From Myxococcus xanthus (GTDB lineage: Bacteria; Myxococcota; Myxococcia; Myxococcales; Myxococcaceae), in NCBI RefSeq assembly GCF_006402735.1, contig NZ_CP017174.1, positions 7,296,001 to 7,360,000 of the forward strand: 64,000 nucleotides of DNA. Direction: 5' to 3'. Positions 1 to 9,843 of this stretch are shown here, piece by piece. The notes under the pieces are model-generated. The model saw only the letters and a program-made list of their open reading frames with translations. It had not been told where the DNA came from and did no database searches. The translations under genes were made by a program, and so were the position numbers. How positions within the stretch are numbered: position 1 is the first letter of the stretch; every line of letters starts with the position of its first letter.

Positions 1-1065
1 GTGCAAGCCAAACGGATGCTGGGGACGAGTGCGGTCATCCTGGGACTGCTCTTGGGATGGCGACTCCTTCCCCTGGGACAGACTTCTGGCGCGCCCGCCG
101 ACGCAGGCACCGTGAGGGCACAGGGTCGCGGCCGGCCTGCTCTCGTGGGAGGCCCCTCGGGCCGACCGCCCATGCCAGGCGCCGTCAACGCAGCCGCCCC
201 GGTAGCGGAGCCCCTGGACGAGGAATTGGAGGTGCTGCGCCTCTCTTTGCTCGATCGCTTCGGCTCGCGCCTGGATGAGCCGGCTGTCCAACTCCGGATG
301 CTGGAGCAGCTCATGCGGTATTTCCAGGCGCGCTCGCCAGACCAGTGGCGAGAAGAACTCCAGACCTTCCTCCGCAAGGCCTTTCCCAGCCAGTACGAAG
401 CGCTGGCCGCCCTGCTGCGCGACCGTATGGATTATGAAAAGTGGGTCAAGGACAACGACACCTACCTGCGAGGGTTGGACTCAAAGCAGCGCCGTGCCGC
501 CGTCTGGGATGCGCGCAATCGTCTCTTCGGGAAGGAGACCGCGCATCGACTTTGGGACTCGGAACTGAAGCATCAGGCGCTGGTGGACGCGCTTCAGGTG
601 ATTGATGCGAGGCAGGACCTGCCCCTCTCCGAGAAGCTGTCTGCCTACAAGGCGCGGCTGGGCGAGGTCTACGGTGACGAGGCACCAGCCCACCTCGCCC
701 GGCATCCGCAGGAGTCGATGAATCGCTTCCTTGCGCTGCCTTCCGTCCAACGCGAGCTGACTGGCATGTCACCGGCCGAACGCGCCCGCAGCCTATGGGC
801 CGTGCGCCAGGAGCTGGGACTGGATGACGAAGCGCTGCGGCGATGGGACGCGCTGGACCAGACACGGGATGCCCGCTGGGAAGCGGGCCTCCGGTACATG
901 GCGGAGCGCGCGACCCTGGCACGGACGCTCTCCGGCGATGCGCTGGAGGCCCGGCTCCAGGAGGTGCGCGCCCGCTACTTCGGCACCGAGGCGGACGTCA
1001 TCGCCCAGGAGGAGGCCAGTGGCCTCTTCCGCTTCACGCGCCCCCGGCAGTGGGGGCGCAACTGA
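1..1065 (+). CDS. Lipase chaperone (LifO)-like membrane-anchored protein, possibly 5'-truncated
   Basis: The protein begins with a short basic stretch and a hydrophobic segment (about residues 6-27), then a Pro/Ala-rich linker and an all-helical, charged body. The C-terminal half, with its helices around LDDEALRRWDALDQTRDARW and a late YFGTEADV stretch, resembles lipase-specific foldases. Those are inner-membrane-anchored periplasmic proteins that wrap around and fold a secreted lipase. I do not see a clear copy of the family's RxxFDY motif, so the family call is by overall pattern only. The reading frame is open to the first base and GTG at position 1 is the first usable start, so the true start may lie upstream. 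No lipase gene is visible; it could lie just outside the window. The gene converges on the M3 peptidase with a 15-bp gap. Confidence 0.6.
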   Translation: MQAKRMLGTSAVILGLLLGWRLLPLGQTSGAPADAGTVRAQGRGRPALVGGPSGRPPMPGAVNAAAPVAEPLDEELEVLRLSLLDRFGSRLDEPAVQLRMLEQLMRYFQARSPDQWREELQTFLRKAFPSQYEALAALLRDRMDYEKWVKDNDTYLRGLDSKQRRAAVWDARNRLFGKETAHRLWDSELKHQALVDALQVIDARQDLPLSEKLSAYKARLGEVYGDEAPAHLARHPQESMNRFLALPSVQRELTGMSPAERARSLWAVRQELGLDDEALRRWDALDQTRDARWEAGLRYMAERATLARTLSGDALEARLQEVRARYFGTEADVIAQEEASGLFRFTRPRQWGRN

Positions 1066-1080
1066 AACGCGGACGGGACG

Positions 1081-3033
1081 TCACGCCGCCTGATTGAGCC
1101 ACTCCTCATAGGCGCGGAAGTCGTAGTCGCGCCCCAGGAAGGCATTCACCAGCCGGGCCGCGTCGTCCGAGCCACCCGGCTCCAGCACCGCGCGCCGGTA
1201 GGCCTGAGCGGGCTCAGGGGACAGCATCCCCTTCTGCTGGAACACCGTGAACAGGTCCTTCGCGATGACGAGCGACCACATGTACGTGTAGTAGTTGGAC
1301 GAGTACCCGTCGAGGTGGCCGAAGGAGAGGTGGAAGTAGGTGCCCTCCACGTACGGGAAGGGTGTGAACTTCCCCTGGAGCTCGCGCACGAGCGACACCG
1401 CGTCCACGCCCTCCGGCTTCCGCCGGTACAGCTCCAGGCTGAGCGCCGCGTAGAACATCTGCTGGCGCACCCACAGCCCCTTGCCGAACTCTTCCGCGCG
1501 GCGCATGCGCTCCACCACGTCCGCGGGGATGGGCTCGTTCGTCTGATAGTGCTTCGCGAATGTCTGGAGGCTGGCGGTGTCACGCGCCCACTCCTCCAGC
1601 ATCTGCGAAGGCGCCTCCACGAAGTCCCACTCCGTGCGGACACCGGACACGCCCGCCCAGCGAGTGTGGCCGCCGAAGATGTGGTGCAGCAGGTGGCCGA
1701 ACTCGTGGAAGAAGGTCTCCACGTCGCTGTGCTGGAGCAGCGCGGGCTCCGCGCCAGGACGGGGGAAGTTGCAGACAAGCACCCCTTCCGGCAGCCGCCG
1801 TCCCGACTTCCCGCTCGTCAGCGTGAACTGGGCCGCGTGCTTGTACTTGTCGTCGCGCGGGTGCATGTCCAGGTAGAAGCGCCCGCGCAGCGTGGTGCCC
1901 TCGAACACGTCGTAGGCCTCCACGTCCGGGTGCCACACCGGGGCGTCCGCGACGCGGCGGTAGGTGACGCCGAACAGGCGCGCCGTCAGGTCGAGCACGC
2001 CCTGCTTCACGCGCGAGTACTCGTAATAGGGCCGCACCACCTGCGAGTCGAAGGCGTACTGCTCCGCCTTCACGCGGTCCTCCAGGTAGGCTTGGTCCCA
2101 CGGGTTGACGCGCTCGGCGCCGGGAACGTCGCGGCGCTTGCGCTCCAGCAGCGTGGCGTAGTCGCGCTCCATGCGCGCGCCGGACGCGGCGGCGATCTTC
2201 TCGATGAAGTCCGAGGCGGCCCCCTCATCCCGAATCATCTTGTCCTCGGTCGCGTAGGCCGCCCAGTTCCGGTAGCCCAGCAGCGTGGCCAGCTCGTTCC
2301 GGCGGGACACCATGCGCTGCAGGACGTCCGCGTTGGCGGGATGGCCGCGCTGGCGGAAGACGCGCCACATCTGCTCGCGGGCCTGAGCATCACGCGAGTA
2401 CGTCATGAAGGGGACGATGTCCGGGTAGTCCGTGGTGATGCGCACCTTGCCGTCCGGCCCGGGCGGGTGGGCGCGCACGTAGTCGTCGGGCAGGCCCTCC
2501 AGCGCCGACGGCGCCAGCGCTTCCGTGCGCGTGTCCTGGCGGATGTTGCGGCTGAACTCCTGACCGATGCGGACCAGCTCCTCCTGGAGCGCCTTCACCC
2601 GGGCGCGGGTGGCGTCATCCCGGTCCACGCCCGCGCGGCGGAACTCCCGCCGCACCTTCTCCATCCACTTCCGCGTGGCGGCGTCCTCGCCGGACAAATC
2701 CAGCGCGGCCAGCACGTCATAGACGCCCCGGTCCATGCGGATGTCGTTGCTGAGCGTCTCCAGGGCCTGCTCGGCGGCCTCGGCGGCCTCGCGCATGGCG
2801 GCGTCCGGGTGCGCATGACGGGCAACGCTGGCGCGGGCTCCCGCGTCGTCGAGCGCCGCCGTGGCCTCGTCGTATATCTCCAGCACCTCGCGCGTGACGT
2901 AGGGGGGACGGAGGGCCTTGAGCTGGGCGATTCCCTCTCGGGCGGCGGCCATGGCCTCCTCACCGGCGCGCGTGAATTCGGCCGGTGGGCAGGTGACGAG
3001 GCGGGCGGCGTCGGGGACTTGGCTCTCTGACAC
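1081..3033 (-). CDS. M3 family oligopeptidase (thimet oligopeptidase/OpdA type)
   Basis: This is a zinc metallopeptidase that degrades short peptides in the cytoplasm. The HEFGH zinc motif lies at about residues 443-447 within FFHEFGHLLHH, followed about 20 residues later by the Glu-containing WDFVEAPSQMLEEW helix expected to supply the third ligand. The length (650 residues) fits the family and there is no signal peptide. The frame runs further upstream, but I chose GTG at 3033 because AGGAG lies 7 nt before it and the upstream extension is not protein-like. It is downstream of the large lipoprotein gene on the same strand, separated by 156 bp containing a hairpin, so it is probably transcribed separately. 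Confidence 0.9.
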   Translation of the reverse strand: MSESQVPDAARLVTCPPAEFTRAGEEAMAAAREGIAQLKALRPPYVTREVLEIYDEATAALDDAGARASVARHAHPDAAMREAAEAAEQALETLSNDIRMDRGVYDVLAALDLSGEDAATRKWMEKVRREFRRAGVDRDDATRARVKALQEELVRIGQEFSRNIRQDTRTEALAPSALEGLPDDYVRAHPPGPDGKVRITTDYPDIVPFMTYSRDAQAREQMWRVFRQRGHPANADVLQRMVSRRNELATLLGYRNWAAYATEDKMIRDEGAASDFIEKIAAASGARMERDYATLLERKRRDVPGAERVNPWDQAYLEDRVKAEQYAFDSQVVRPYYEYSRVKQGVLDLTARLFGVTYRRVADAPVWHPDVEAYDVFEGTTLRGRFYLDMHPRDDKYKHAAQFTLTSGKSGRRLPEGVLVCNFPRPGAEPALLQHSDVETFFHEFGHLLHHIFGGHTRWAGVSGVRTEWDFVEAPSQMLEEWARDTASLQTFAKHYQTNEPIPADVVERMRRAEEFGKGLWVRQQMFYAALSLELYRRKPEGVDAVSLVRELQGKFTPFPYVEGTYFHLSFGHLDGYSSNYYTYMWSLVIAKDLFTVFQQKGMLSPEPAQAYRRAVLEPGGSDDAARLVNAFLGRDYDFRAYEEWLNQAA

Positions 3034-3127
3034 AGTCTGCTCCTGAGCGTGGTGACGGCGAAGGTACGGCCGCAAAGGTAATGCGCCGGACGCCGCGGAG
3101 CAGCAGGGATTGGCGGCGGAAATGCGA

Positions 3128-3161
3128 GAGGCCGCCCGGCGCATGCACGCCCGGCGGCCTC
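3128..3161 (-). terminator. Hairpin terminator after the large lipoprotein gene
   Basis: The arms GAGGCCGCCCGGCG (3128-3141) and CGCCCGGCGGCCTC (3148-3161) pair over 14 positions with one mismatch around a 6-nt loop. The hairpin lies 29 bp beyond the lipoprotein stop codon and upstream of the M3 peptidase gene. There is no clear T tract, so its strength is uncertain. Confidence 0.55.
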
Positions 3162-3189
3162 CGTGGGAAACGCGGTGCTTCCAGCCCGG

Positions 3190-6100
3190 CTACGGCTGTT
3201 CCGTCGGGCTCAGGGAGTTCTGTGGCTGACGGATGGCCCGGGTGACGAAGTCCGCGTTGTTGTTGTCCGAGTCCCGGCCGTTGCCGAAGTCCTCGTCACT
3301 GCTGCCCGCGGCCATGGTGGCGGAGGTCGAGGTGGACAGGGCCTTCCGCTCCAGGCTGCCACCCGACGCGGGGTGAAAGGGCGCCACCGTGCCTTCGGGC
3401 GAGTTCCCTGTGCCCCACGCCACCTTGTCCACCGCCACGTCATTGACGTTGGTCGTCAGCCCAGGACCGATGCGGACATGGCCTCCGGCCGTCGGTGACG
3501 CCGAGATGTCGAACACCGTGCCGTAGTTCAGGTCTCGCGCCACGGGACCGGTATAGCCATTGTGCCCCAGCAGGAAGTACCCATGAGCCCGGATGAAAGT
3601 CCCCGCGGGAATGGTGTAGCTGCCGCTGTACGAGCCCCCCGTCGCGGACTTGTACTGGAGCCGCCAGCCGCTGATGTCGACGTCCGCATCCGTCGGGTTG
3701 TGGAGCTCCACGAACTCGTTCGTCGCCGAGTTCGAAAGGCCGCCGCTCACCTCGCTGATGACGACGTGGTTGGCCACGGCCGGCGCCGGTACCACCGTCA
3801 CCGTGCCGTAGTTGCCCGTGCTCGCCTGCGCGACGACGCCGTCCTGGTCGCAGTAAACCCACTCCTGGGCCACCTCGGGCCCCTGGGTGAAGCGGTAGCG
3901 GAAGCCGTAGATGTAGCTGCCCGGCGCCGCGATGTTCAGCGGGGCCACCAGCTCATCGTTGTTGCCCGGCGTGGCGAAGCCCGCGTTCGCCTGCGCTGGC
4001 ACCCACGTCCACGAGTCCGGTGACGCGGCGTCAGTCCCATAGCCCAGCTCGGCCACCAGGTGCGGGAAGCCGTCGTTGCCATTCTGGTTCCTGGTGCTCA
4101 CCTGGGACTCGTAGAACTGGCTGAAGACGGACTCCGCGCGGCCCGCCCGGATGGGCGTGGCGAAGGACTTCGGATACTGGATGGCGCAGTAGTCCACCGG
4201 GCCGGTGATCTCCACGCCGCAGGACGCGTTGGCGCCGCCCGGCGTGCCCTGTCCACCGCCAGGAAGTGACGCCTCCGAGTCACACCAGTACCAGGCGTGC
4301 TGGCTCGCCCGAGTCCCCACCACCACGGACGACAGGTTCATCGAGCGCCCCGTCGTCTGCGGGAAGGAGGCCGAGTACGCCACGTCATCCACCACGGTGG
4401 CGCCCATCTCGACGAAGAGGTGCCCCGTATGGCCAAGCTCGAAGAGCGTGCTCCCGTAGCCGTACTGCGCCGCCACACCGCCGTTGGTGGCCACATCCGT
4501 GTTGTTCGCGAGGACGAAGGTGCCCCGGCCTGGGACGATGAGGGGTCGGTCCCCGGCCGTCAGCACGCTGAAGTCCGTCTCGCCGCCCGCGCCATTGTCG
4601 AAGCGGATGCGCAGGTTCGTGATGTCCCGCGGTGCGTCGACGGTGCTGGTCAGCTCCACGTATTCGGTGGTGTTCGCATCCGGGCGGTGCATGACCTCGC
4701 TGATGACCAACTCCCGTGCCCCGGGCGCGGGCGCCGTGTCACAGGCGCCCTCGATGCAGACACCGTCCTGGCCCGGGCAGACCTCCGAAGCGGGCGTGTA
4801 CTCGCACTCCGCCAGGCCCGCCGTCACCACGCACGCCTCCGCGTAGGTCACACGCTGTACTCCGTCCGCGGCGCACTCCGGCGCGCGCGGCGTGCAGACG
4901 ACATCACCGCAGGGCCCCGGCACTTCGATGGAGGCGAAAGCCACGGTGCTGCCATTGTTCGCGCCATCGAAGACGCGGAGCGCGAAGTACCAGGTGGCCG
5001 CCTGGGACGGCGGCAGCGCGTGAATCACTTCCTCCGCCTGTCCCGGCGCCCGTGGCGCCGCCGTGGGCACCTCGCTGGCCAGCGCGAAGCTCTGTGGGTC
5101 AATCGGCCCCGCGCTGTAGCGCAGCTCGTAGCGAGCGGCGTTGCCCACGCCGCCGTTATCTCCCGTGGCCAGCCACGTCAGGCGCACCGTCATGTTGTCC
5201 ACGAGGCTGACGCTCAGCACGGGCTCGGCGGGCGCGACGTCGTCGGTGATGGTGACCATCGTGTCAACGGTAGGCAGCGCCGGGTTCTCCGTGGTCGCGG
5301 AGAGGACGAAGCTACCCGCCTGATCCACCGTGAGGTCGTTGAAGACGGCCACGCCCGCAACCGGCGCCACCGTCAAGGTGCCGCCCAGCGTCACCCCGAC
5401 CGCCCCCACCAACTGGAGCGTCACGGACGGCGCCGTGGCGTTCGAGACGTTGCCGAACGCATCCTGCAAGGCCACCCGCGTCTCGGACAGCGGCTCCAGG
5501 ACGGTGCCCGGCTCCGGAGGCGCGACGAACGCGAGCTGCACGGGCGCACCCGCCTCCACGGAGAAGTCATACGTGTCGGCCACCGCGGCATCGCCGTCCG
5601 TGAACGTCACTGACTGCGCACCCGCCGTCTCGAAGGTGATGGTGAAGGTGTGCGCCCCCTGGTCCGCCTCCGTGTACGTGTACGTCGACAACGGCGCGGC
5701 CTCCGGGTCCGTGGACGTGGGCTCCACCGTTCCCGCGTACGCCGTCAGCACGTTGCCGAAGCGGTCATGCGCGGAGACGGCGAAGGACTGCGGCTCGCCC
5801 GCGACGATGGACTCCGTCGGCCCCACCACCGACAACGCCGTGAGGAGTCCGGGCTGCACCGTCACAGTGGAAGTCCCCGTCAGCGTCGCCGCCGCGGTGT
5901 CCGTGACGACGAGCTGGCCACTGCCCACCGCGGCGAACGTCACATTGAAGAGGCGCTGGCCGGCGTCAGACTCAGTGAAGGTGTAGTCCGCAGGGATGGT
6001 GGCCTGGGCGTCCCCCGGAATCTCGAAGTGGACCGAGCCCCGGTAACCCGAGGTGAGGTTGCCGTGTGCATCCCGCACCGACACAGTGGCCGCCACGGGC

Positions 6101-8754
6101 TCGCCCGCGAGGGTCGTCGCGGAAGCCAACTGCACCGTCAACTGTGCAGCGGGGCCAGACAGGACCTGGGTGCTCACCGTCACCGTCAGCCCCGCGTTGC
6201 CCGTATCCCGCACCGTCACCGAACGCGCCCCGGAGGTCATCAGCGTCACCGAGAACGTGTGCTGCCCCGCGTCCTGCCCGGGAACGAAGGTGTAGTCCGC
6301 GGGCAGCGTCGCCTCCGGGTCATCCGACTCGAAGCGCACCGTGCCAGTGTAGCCCGTGACGATGTTTCCGAAGCCGTCGCGCGCGGTGACGGTGAGGCTC
6401 TGCGCCTCGCCGGCCGCCACTGCCGCGGGAAGCGCGCTCAGCTCCAACTCGGCGGCCGCACCGGTGCTCACCTCCACCTCGAGCGTGTCGGTCAGCACCG
6501 GCCGCGCCGTGTCCACCACGGTGACGCTCTGGGTCCCCGACGTCAGCAGCATCACGCCGCTGAAGGTCCGCCGGCCCGCATCCGCCACGGTGAACGTGTA
6601 GTCACCAGGCAGTTCCGCCTCGGCGTCGGTGGACGTGAAGCGCACCGCACCGGTGTAGCCCGTGGCCACGTTGTCGAAGGCGTCATGGGCCGTCACCACC
6701 ACGCTGCCCTCGGCGCCCGCGGCCACGGGTGAAACAAGGCCCGTGAGCGCCAGACGGACAGCGTCGCCCGGCTCGACGGTGAACGTGTCGCTGGGCTCCG
6801 GGCCCAACCCCGTGGCCGCCGCGATGAAGCGGTGCGTACCCGCCTGCTCCACCACCACGCCCGAGAAGGTCGCCACGCCCGCGACCGCCGCTACCTGCAA
6901 CGGCGTGAAGCCGGGTTCATCCTCCAGCGTGAGCGTCACCGGCGACGTGGCCGTGGTGACGACCTGTCCGTCGCCATCCAGCAGCGAGACGCGGATGTCC
7001 GGCTGCGTGTCGCCCGCGTCACCATCCACGGGCTGCTGGGAGAAGACGAGCCGCGTGACGCCCTGTACCTGCGTCTGCACCATCAAGCTGGCGGAGCGGA
7101 CCGCGTTGCCCTGGTTGTCCGCCACGCGCAGCGCCACGTGGTAGTTCGTGCCAGGCTGAAGGCCCGTGAGGACGGCGGACTCCTGCGTGCCAGCCTCCGC
7201 GGGCTCGCCCAGGCCGCCCACCGGCGTCGCCTGGTTGAAGTCCGCATCCGTCTCAATCGGGTTCAGCGAGTAATGCAGGGCATGCGACGCGGCCCGCCCC
7301 TGGTCGCCGTCATCACCCACGGCCATCCAGGACACCGTGACGCTGTCGGGCGTGGCCGTGGTCGCGGCGAGGACAGGGACGGAGGGGAACACATTGTCGA
7401 TGATGTCGATGTCCGTGCTCGTGGCGGGCGTCAGTCCATCCGCGGTGGCCTGAAGCTGGAAGCGGCCCTCCGTGTCCACGTGCACGCTGGAGAACGACGC
7501 CAGCCCCTCCACGGGCGCCACCTCGGTGACACCACGCAGTGGCACGCCACCCGCCGGCACCAGGGACAGCGTCACCGAAGGTGCGCCCACGGGCGTCCGG
7601 TTGCCATGCGCATCCTGGAGCACCACCTCCACGGCGGTCAGCGCGGCGCGAACGGACGCATGCGAAGGCACGCGCGCGAAAGCCAATGCCGCGGTCCGGT
7701 CCGCCGAGACGCGCACGTCCTGGCGCCCCGCCAGGCCCGCTTGCGCGGCGTCCTGCACGTCGACGCGCTGGGTGCCCGCCCGCCGCAGGGTGATGCCCGT
7801 GAAACGGAAGCGGCCCGCGTTCACCTCCGTGAAGGTGTGCCCGCCCGGCAGCGTGGCCGTGGCGTCCGAGGACTGCACGCTCAGCGTGCCGCGATAGCCA
7901 CTGGCGACGTTGCCGAACGCGTCACGCACCGTCACCTCCGCATCATGCGTGGAGCCCGCGATGGCGGTCTGCGGCAGCCCCGTCACCTCGACGGTGGCGG
8001 CGGCGGCCGGCGTCACGTCGAACGAAGGGCTGACCGCGCCCTCGACGCCGGTGGCCTCGGCCTTGAGCTGATAGCCCAGGCCTGCGCGCGTCAGCACCAC
8101 TTCCTGGAAGCGGGCGACGCCGTCCACGGCCTGAGCCCGGAGCGTGCCTCCCAGGGAAGCCCCACCCGGGCCAGCGGCCAGCGAGAGCGTCACCTCCCCC
8201 GTGACGGACGGAACCGGGCGGCCATCGGCGTCCCGGAACTCGACGTCCAGCCCGCCAATGGGTGCACCGGCTCGGGCCGACAGCGAGGCCGCCGCGAAGG
8301 CCAGCCTCGAGGCCCGCAGCACGGTGAAGCCGACGACGGGACGCGAACCCAACACCACCGCGCCTCCCTCGGCATCCACCGAGGCCGTCACCCGCTTCGA
8401 GCCGCCTCGCGTGGACACCACGGACGCGGTGGCCACGCCCTGGGCATTCGTCCGGTCCGCGGGCTGCGTCACGGTGTTCCCGTCGCCGGAGACCTCCACC
8501 CGCACCGTGCGGCCCGCCATGGGCGAGCCGTCCTTCTGCCGCACCGTCACGGTGATGGCGACCCGGTCCACGCCGTCCGCCAGCACCTGCTCCGCCCGGT
8601 CCACCTGCACCGTGGAGAGCGCCGCGTCGGGCAGGGACTTCGCTGGCGGCGGGAGCGGCGACGTGGCGCTGTCACCACACCCCACCAGCACAACGCCGAG
8701 GCACAGCACGCCCAACCCCAGCAACCGGGTGAGCGCGAGAGGACAACGGGACAT
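3190..8754 (-). CDS. Giant surface lipoprotein with Ig-like, fibronectin III and lamin-tail domains
   Basis: A 1,854-residue protein starting with a lipoprotein signal (LGVLCLGVVLVGCGDS, Cys about residue 26). A Big-1-like domain (about 45-135) is followed by a train of Ig/filamin-like repeats of about 90 residues. Many carry the signature DAFGNVxxGYxG...TLPxxYTFTxxDAGxxxF (about 150-450 and 575-1170). Two fibronectin III domains interrupt the train (about 460-565 and 1180-1275). A cysteine-rich segment with about 9 Cys (about 1280-1340) precedes two lamin-tail-like domains that begin with VISEV (about 1345-1480 and 1610-1760). The plan suggests an extracellular adhesion or matrix protein anchored to the outer membrane; no catalytic motif is visible. 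GGAG lies 7 nt before the ATG. Domain limits are estimates. Confidence 0.85.
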   Translation of the reverse strand: MSRCPLALTRLLGLGVLCLGVVLVGCGDSATSPLPPPAKSLPDAALSTVQVDRAEQVLADGVDRVAITVTVRQKDGSPMAGRTVRVEVSGDGNTVTQPADRTNAQGVATASVVSTRGGSKRVTASVDAEGGAVVLGSRPVVGFTVLRASRLAFAAASLSARAGAPIGGLDVEFRDADGRPVPSVTGEVTLSLAAGPGGASLGGTLRAQAVDGVARFQEVVLTRAGLGYQLKAEATGVEGAVSPSFDVTPAAAATVEVTGLPQTAIAGSTHDAEVTVRDAFGNVASGYRGTLSVQSSDATATLPGGHTFTEVNAGRFRFTGITLRRAGTQRVDVQDAAQAGLAGRQDVRVSADRTAALAFARVPSHASVRAALTAVEVVLQDAHGNRTPVGAPSVTLSLVPAGGVPLRGVTEVAPVEGLASFSSVHVDTEGRFQLQATADGLTPATSTDIDIIDNVFPSVPVLAATTATPDSVTVSWMAVGDDGDQGRAASHALHYSLNPIETDADFNQATPVGGLGEPAEAGTQESAVLTGLQPGTNYHVALRVADNQGNAVRSASLMVQTQVQGVTRLVFSQQPVDGDAGDTQPDIRVSLLDGDGQVVTTATSPVTLTLEDEPGFTPLQVAAVAGVATFSGVVVEQAGTHRFIAAATGLGPEPSDTFTVEPGDAVRLALTGLVSPVAAGAEGSVVVTAHDAFDNVATGYTGAVRFTSTDAEAELPGDYTFTVADAGRRTFSGVMLLTSGTQSVTVVDTARPVLTDTLEVEVSTGAAAELELSALPAAVAAGEAQSLTVTARDGFGNIVTGYTGTVRFESDDPEATLPADYTFVPGQDAGQHTFSVTLMTSGARSVTVRDTGNAGLTVTVSTQVLSGPAAQLTVQLASATTLAGEPVAATVSVRDAHGNLTSGYRGSVHFEIPGDAQATIPADYTFTESDAGQRLFNVTFAAVGSGQLVVTDTAAATLTGTSTVTVQPGLLTALSVVGPTESIVAGEPQSFAVSAHDRFGNVLTAYAGTVEPTSTDPEAAPLSTYTYTEADQGAHTFTITFETAGAQSVTFTDGDAAVADTYDFSVEAGAPVQLAFVAPPEPGTVLEPLSETRVALQDAFGNVSNATAPSVTLQLVGAVGVTLGGTLTVAPVAGVAVFNDLTVDQAGSFVLSATTENPALPTVDTMVTITDDVAPAEPVLSVSLVDNMTVRLTWLATGDNGGVGNAARYELRYSAGPIDPQSFALASEVPTAAPRAPGQAEEVIHALPPSQAATWYFALRVFDGANNGSTVAFASIEVPGPCGDVVCTPRAPECAADGVQRVTYAEACVVTAGLAECEYTPASEVCPGQDGVCIEGACDTAPAPGARELVISEVMHRPDANTTEYVELTSTVDAPRDITNLRIRFDNGAGGETDFSVLTAGDRPLIVPGRGTFVLANNTDVATNGGVAAQYGYGSTLFELGHTGHLFVEMGATVVDDVAYSASFPQTTGRSMNLSSVVVGTRASQHAWYWCDSEASLPGGGQGTPGGANASCGVEITGPVDYCAIQYPKSFATPIRAGRAESVFSQFYESQVSTRNQNGNDGFPHLVAELGYGTDAASPDSWTWVPAQANAGFATPGNNDELVAPLNIAAPGSYIYGFRYRFTQGPEVAQEWVYCDQDGVVAQASTGNYGTVTVVPAPAVANHVVISEVSGGLSNSATNEFVELHNPTDADVDISGWRLQYKSATGGSYSGSYTIPAGTFIRAHGYFLLGHNGYTGPVARDLNYGTVFDISASPTAGGHVRIGPGLTTNVNDVAVDKVAWGTGNSPEGTVAPFHPASGGSLERKALSTSTSATMAAGSSDEDFGNGRDSDNNNADFVTRAIRQPQNSLSPTEQP

Positions 8755-8921
8755 GAGCGGCTCCGGGAACGAACGGACCCCGCACGGAAGAGAGCACTCG
8801 CGAGGTCCCAGTGCCTTCTACCAGACAACTCCCGTCACCACGTAGACCTCCACCAGAGCTTTGCATCCCGGGTGGAACCCGCGGGGCTATCGTGACCCAT
8901 GCCCCGTTGAGTGCGTCCCCG

Positions 8922-9725
8922 TTACATGCCGAGCGCGGCCATGAGCGCCCCGCCGCCCATCAGGGACTGGCCACCGTCGCAGACCATGATGGATCCGGTG
9001 ATGTAGGACGAGCCTTCCGACGCCAGGAAGAGCGCGAGCTGGGCGATGTCCTGCTTCTTCCCGAAACGCTGGAGCGGCAGGGCCTGGGCGAGCTTGTCGC
9101 GGCCCTCGTCGCTGGGGGCCAGCCGGCGCATGCCTTCCGTGTCGTCGATGGGGCCGGGGGTAATCGAGTTGACGCGCACGCCGGAGCCACCCCACTCGAT
9201 GGCCAGCACGCGGGTGAGCATGTCCACGCCGGCCTTGGCGGCACAGACGTGGGCCTGCATGGCCATGGGGAGATAGGCCTGGGGCGCGGAGATGTTGATG
9301 AGGGACGCGCCCGGCTTGCGCAGGTGCTCGAAGGCGGCGCGGCTGATGTTGAAGGTGCCCAGCACGTCGATGTCCATGACGGCCTTGAAGCCGTTGGAGG
9401 ACATGCCCAGCGCGGGCGCGGGGAAGTTGCCAGCGGCGCCGCACACGACGACGTCCAGCTCACCGTAGGCCTCGCGCACCGTCTGGAGGGCCTTCTCCAC
9501 GGCGGCATAGTCCCGGACGTCGGCCGCCACGCCCATGGCGGTGCCGTGCGCCTGAAGCCCCTTCACCGCGGCCTCGAGCTTCTCCACGTTGCGGCCGTTG
9601 ATGGCCACCTTGGCGCCCGCCTTCACGAAGGACTCGGCGATGCCGAGGTTGATGCCACTGCTGCCGCCAGAAATGAACGCCACCTTGCCCGCGAGCAGCC
9701 CGTCCCGGAACACGCCATCAGCCAT
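8922..9725 (-). CDS. 2,4-dienoyl-CoA reductase-like SDR (DECR2 type)
   Basis: A 267-residue short-chain dehydrogenase with the dinucleotide loop SGGSSGINLGIA near residue 20. Three features match the 2,4-dienoyl-CoA reductase branch rather than generic SDRs: the sequence CGAAGNF, the stretch VMDIDVLGTFNISR, and PGPIDDTEGMRRL. The usual YxxxK is replaced by HVCAAK, keeping Lys but not Tyr, as in DECR enzymes. These reduce 2,4-dienoyl-CoA with NADPH during beta-oxidation of unsaturated fatty acids. I chose the ATG at 9725, which has AGGAG 10 nt upstream; the longer upstream frame is not protein-like. A dienoyl-CoA isomerase-like gene lies 4 kb away. Confidence 0.85.
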   Translation of the reverse strand: MADGVFRDGLLAGKVAFISGGSSGINLGIAESFVKAGAKVAINGRNVEKLEAAVKGLQAHGTAMGVAADVRDYAAVEKALQTVREAYGELDVVVCGAAGNFPAPALGMSSNGFKAVMDIDVLGTFNISRAAFEHLRKPGASLINISAPQAYLPMAMQAHVCAAKAGVDMLTRVLAIEWGGSGVRVNSITPGPIDDTEGMRRLAPSDEGRDKLAQALPLQRFGKKQDIAQLALFLASEGSSYITGSIMVCDGGQSLMGGGALMAALGM

Positions 9726-9843
9726 TTGGACCCGTCTCCTGTGGAAGCAACCGGGCAGGGACTTGAACAAACCTGCCGCACTGCGTCCATGACGTTCGCC
9801 GGGCGGACAGCGGAACCAGGGGCCGTGTGTTAGAGGTCGCGCC

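Noticed and set aside
1315..3030. A 571-codon plus-strand frame opposite the M3 peptidase
   Set aside because: The composition is His/Arg/Val-rich without motifs; the minus strand has HEFGH and a full-length family match.
6832..8895. Long plus-strand frames opposite the giant lipoprotein
   Set aside because: They echo the repeat structure of the lipoprotein domains and lack any recognisable protein features.
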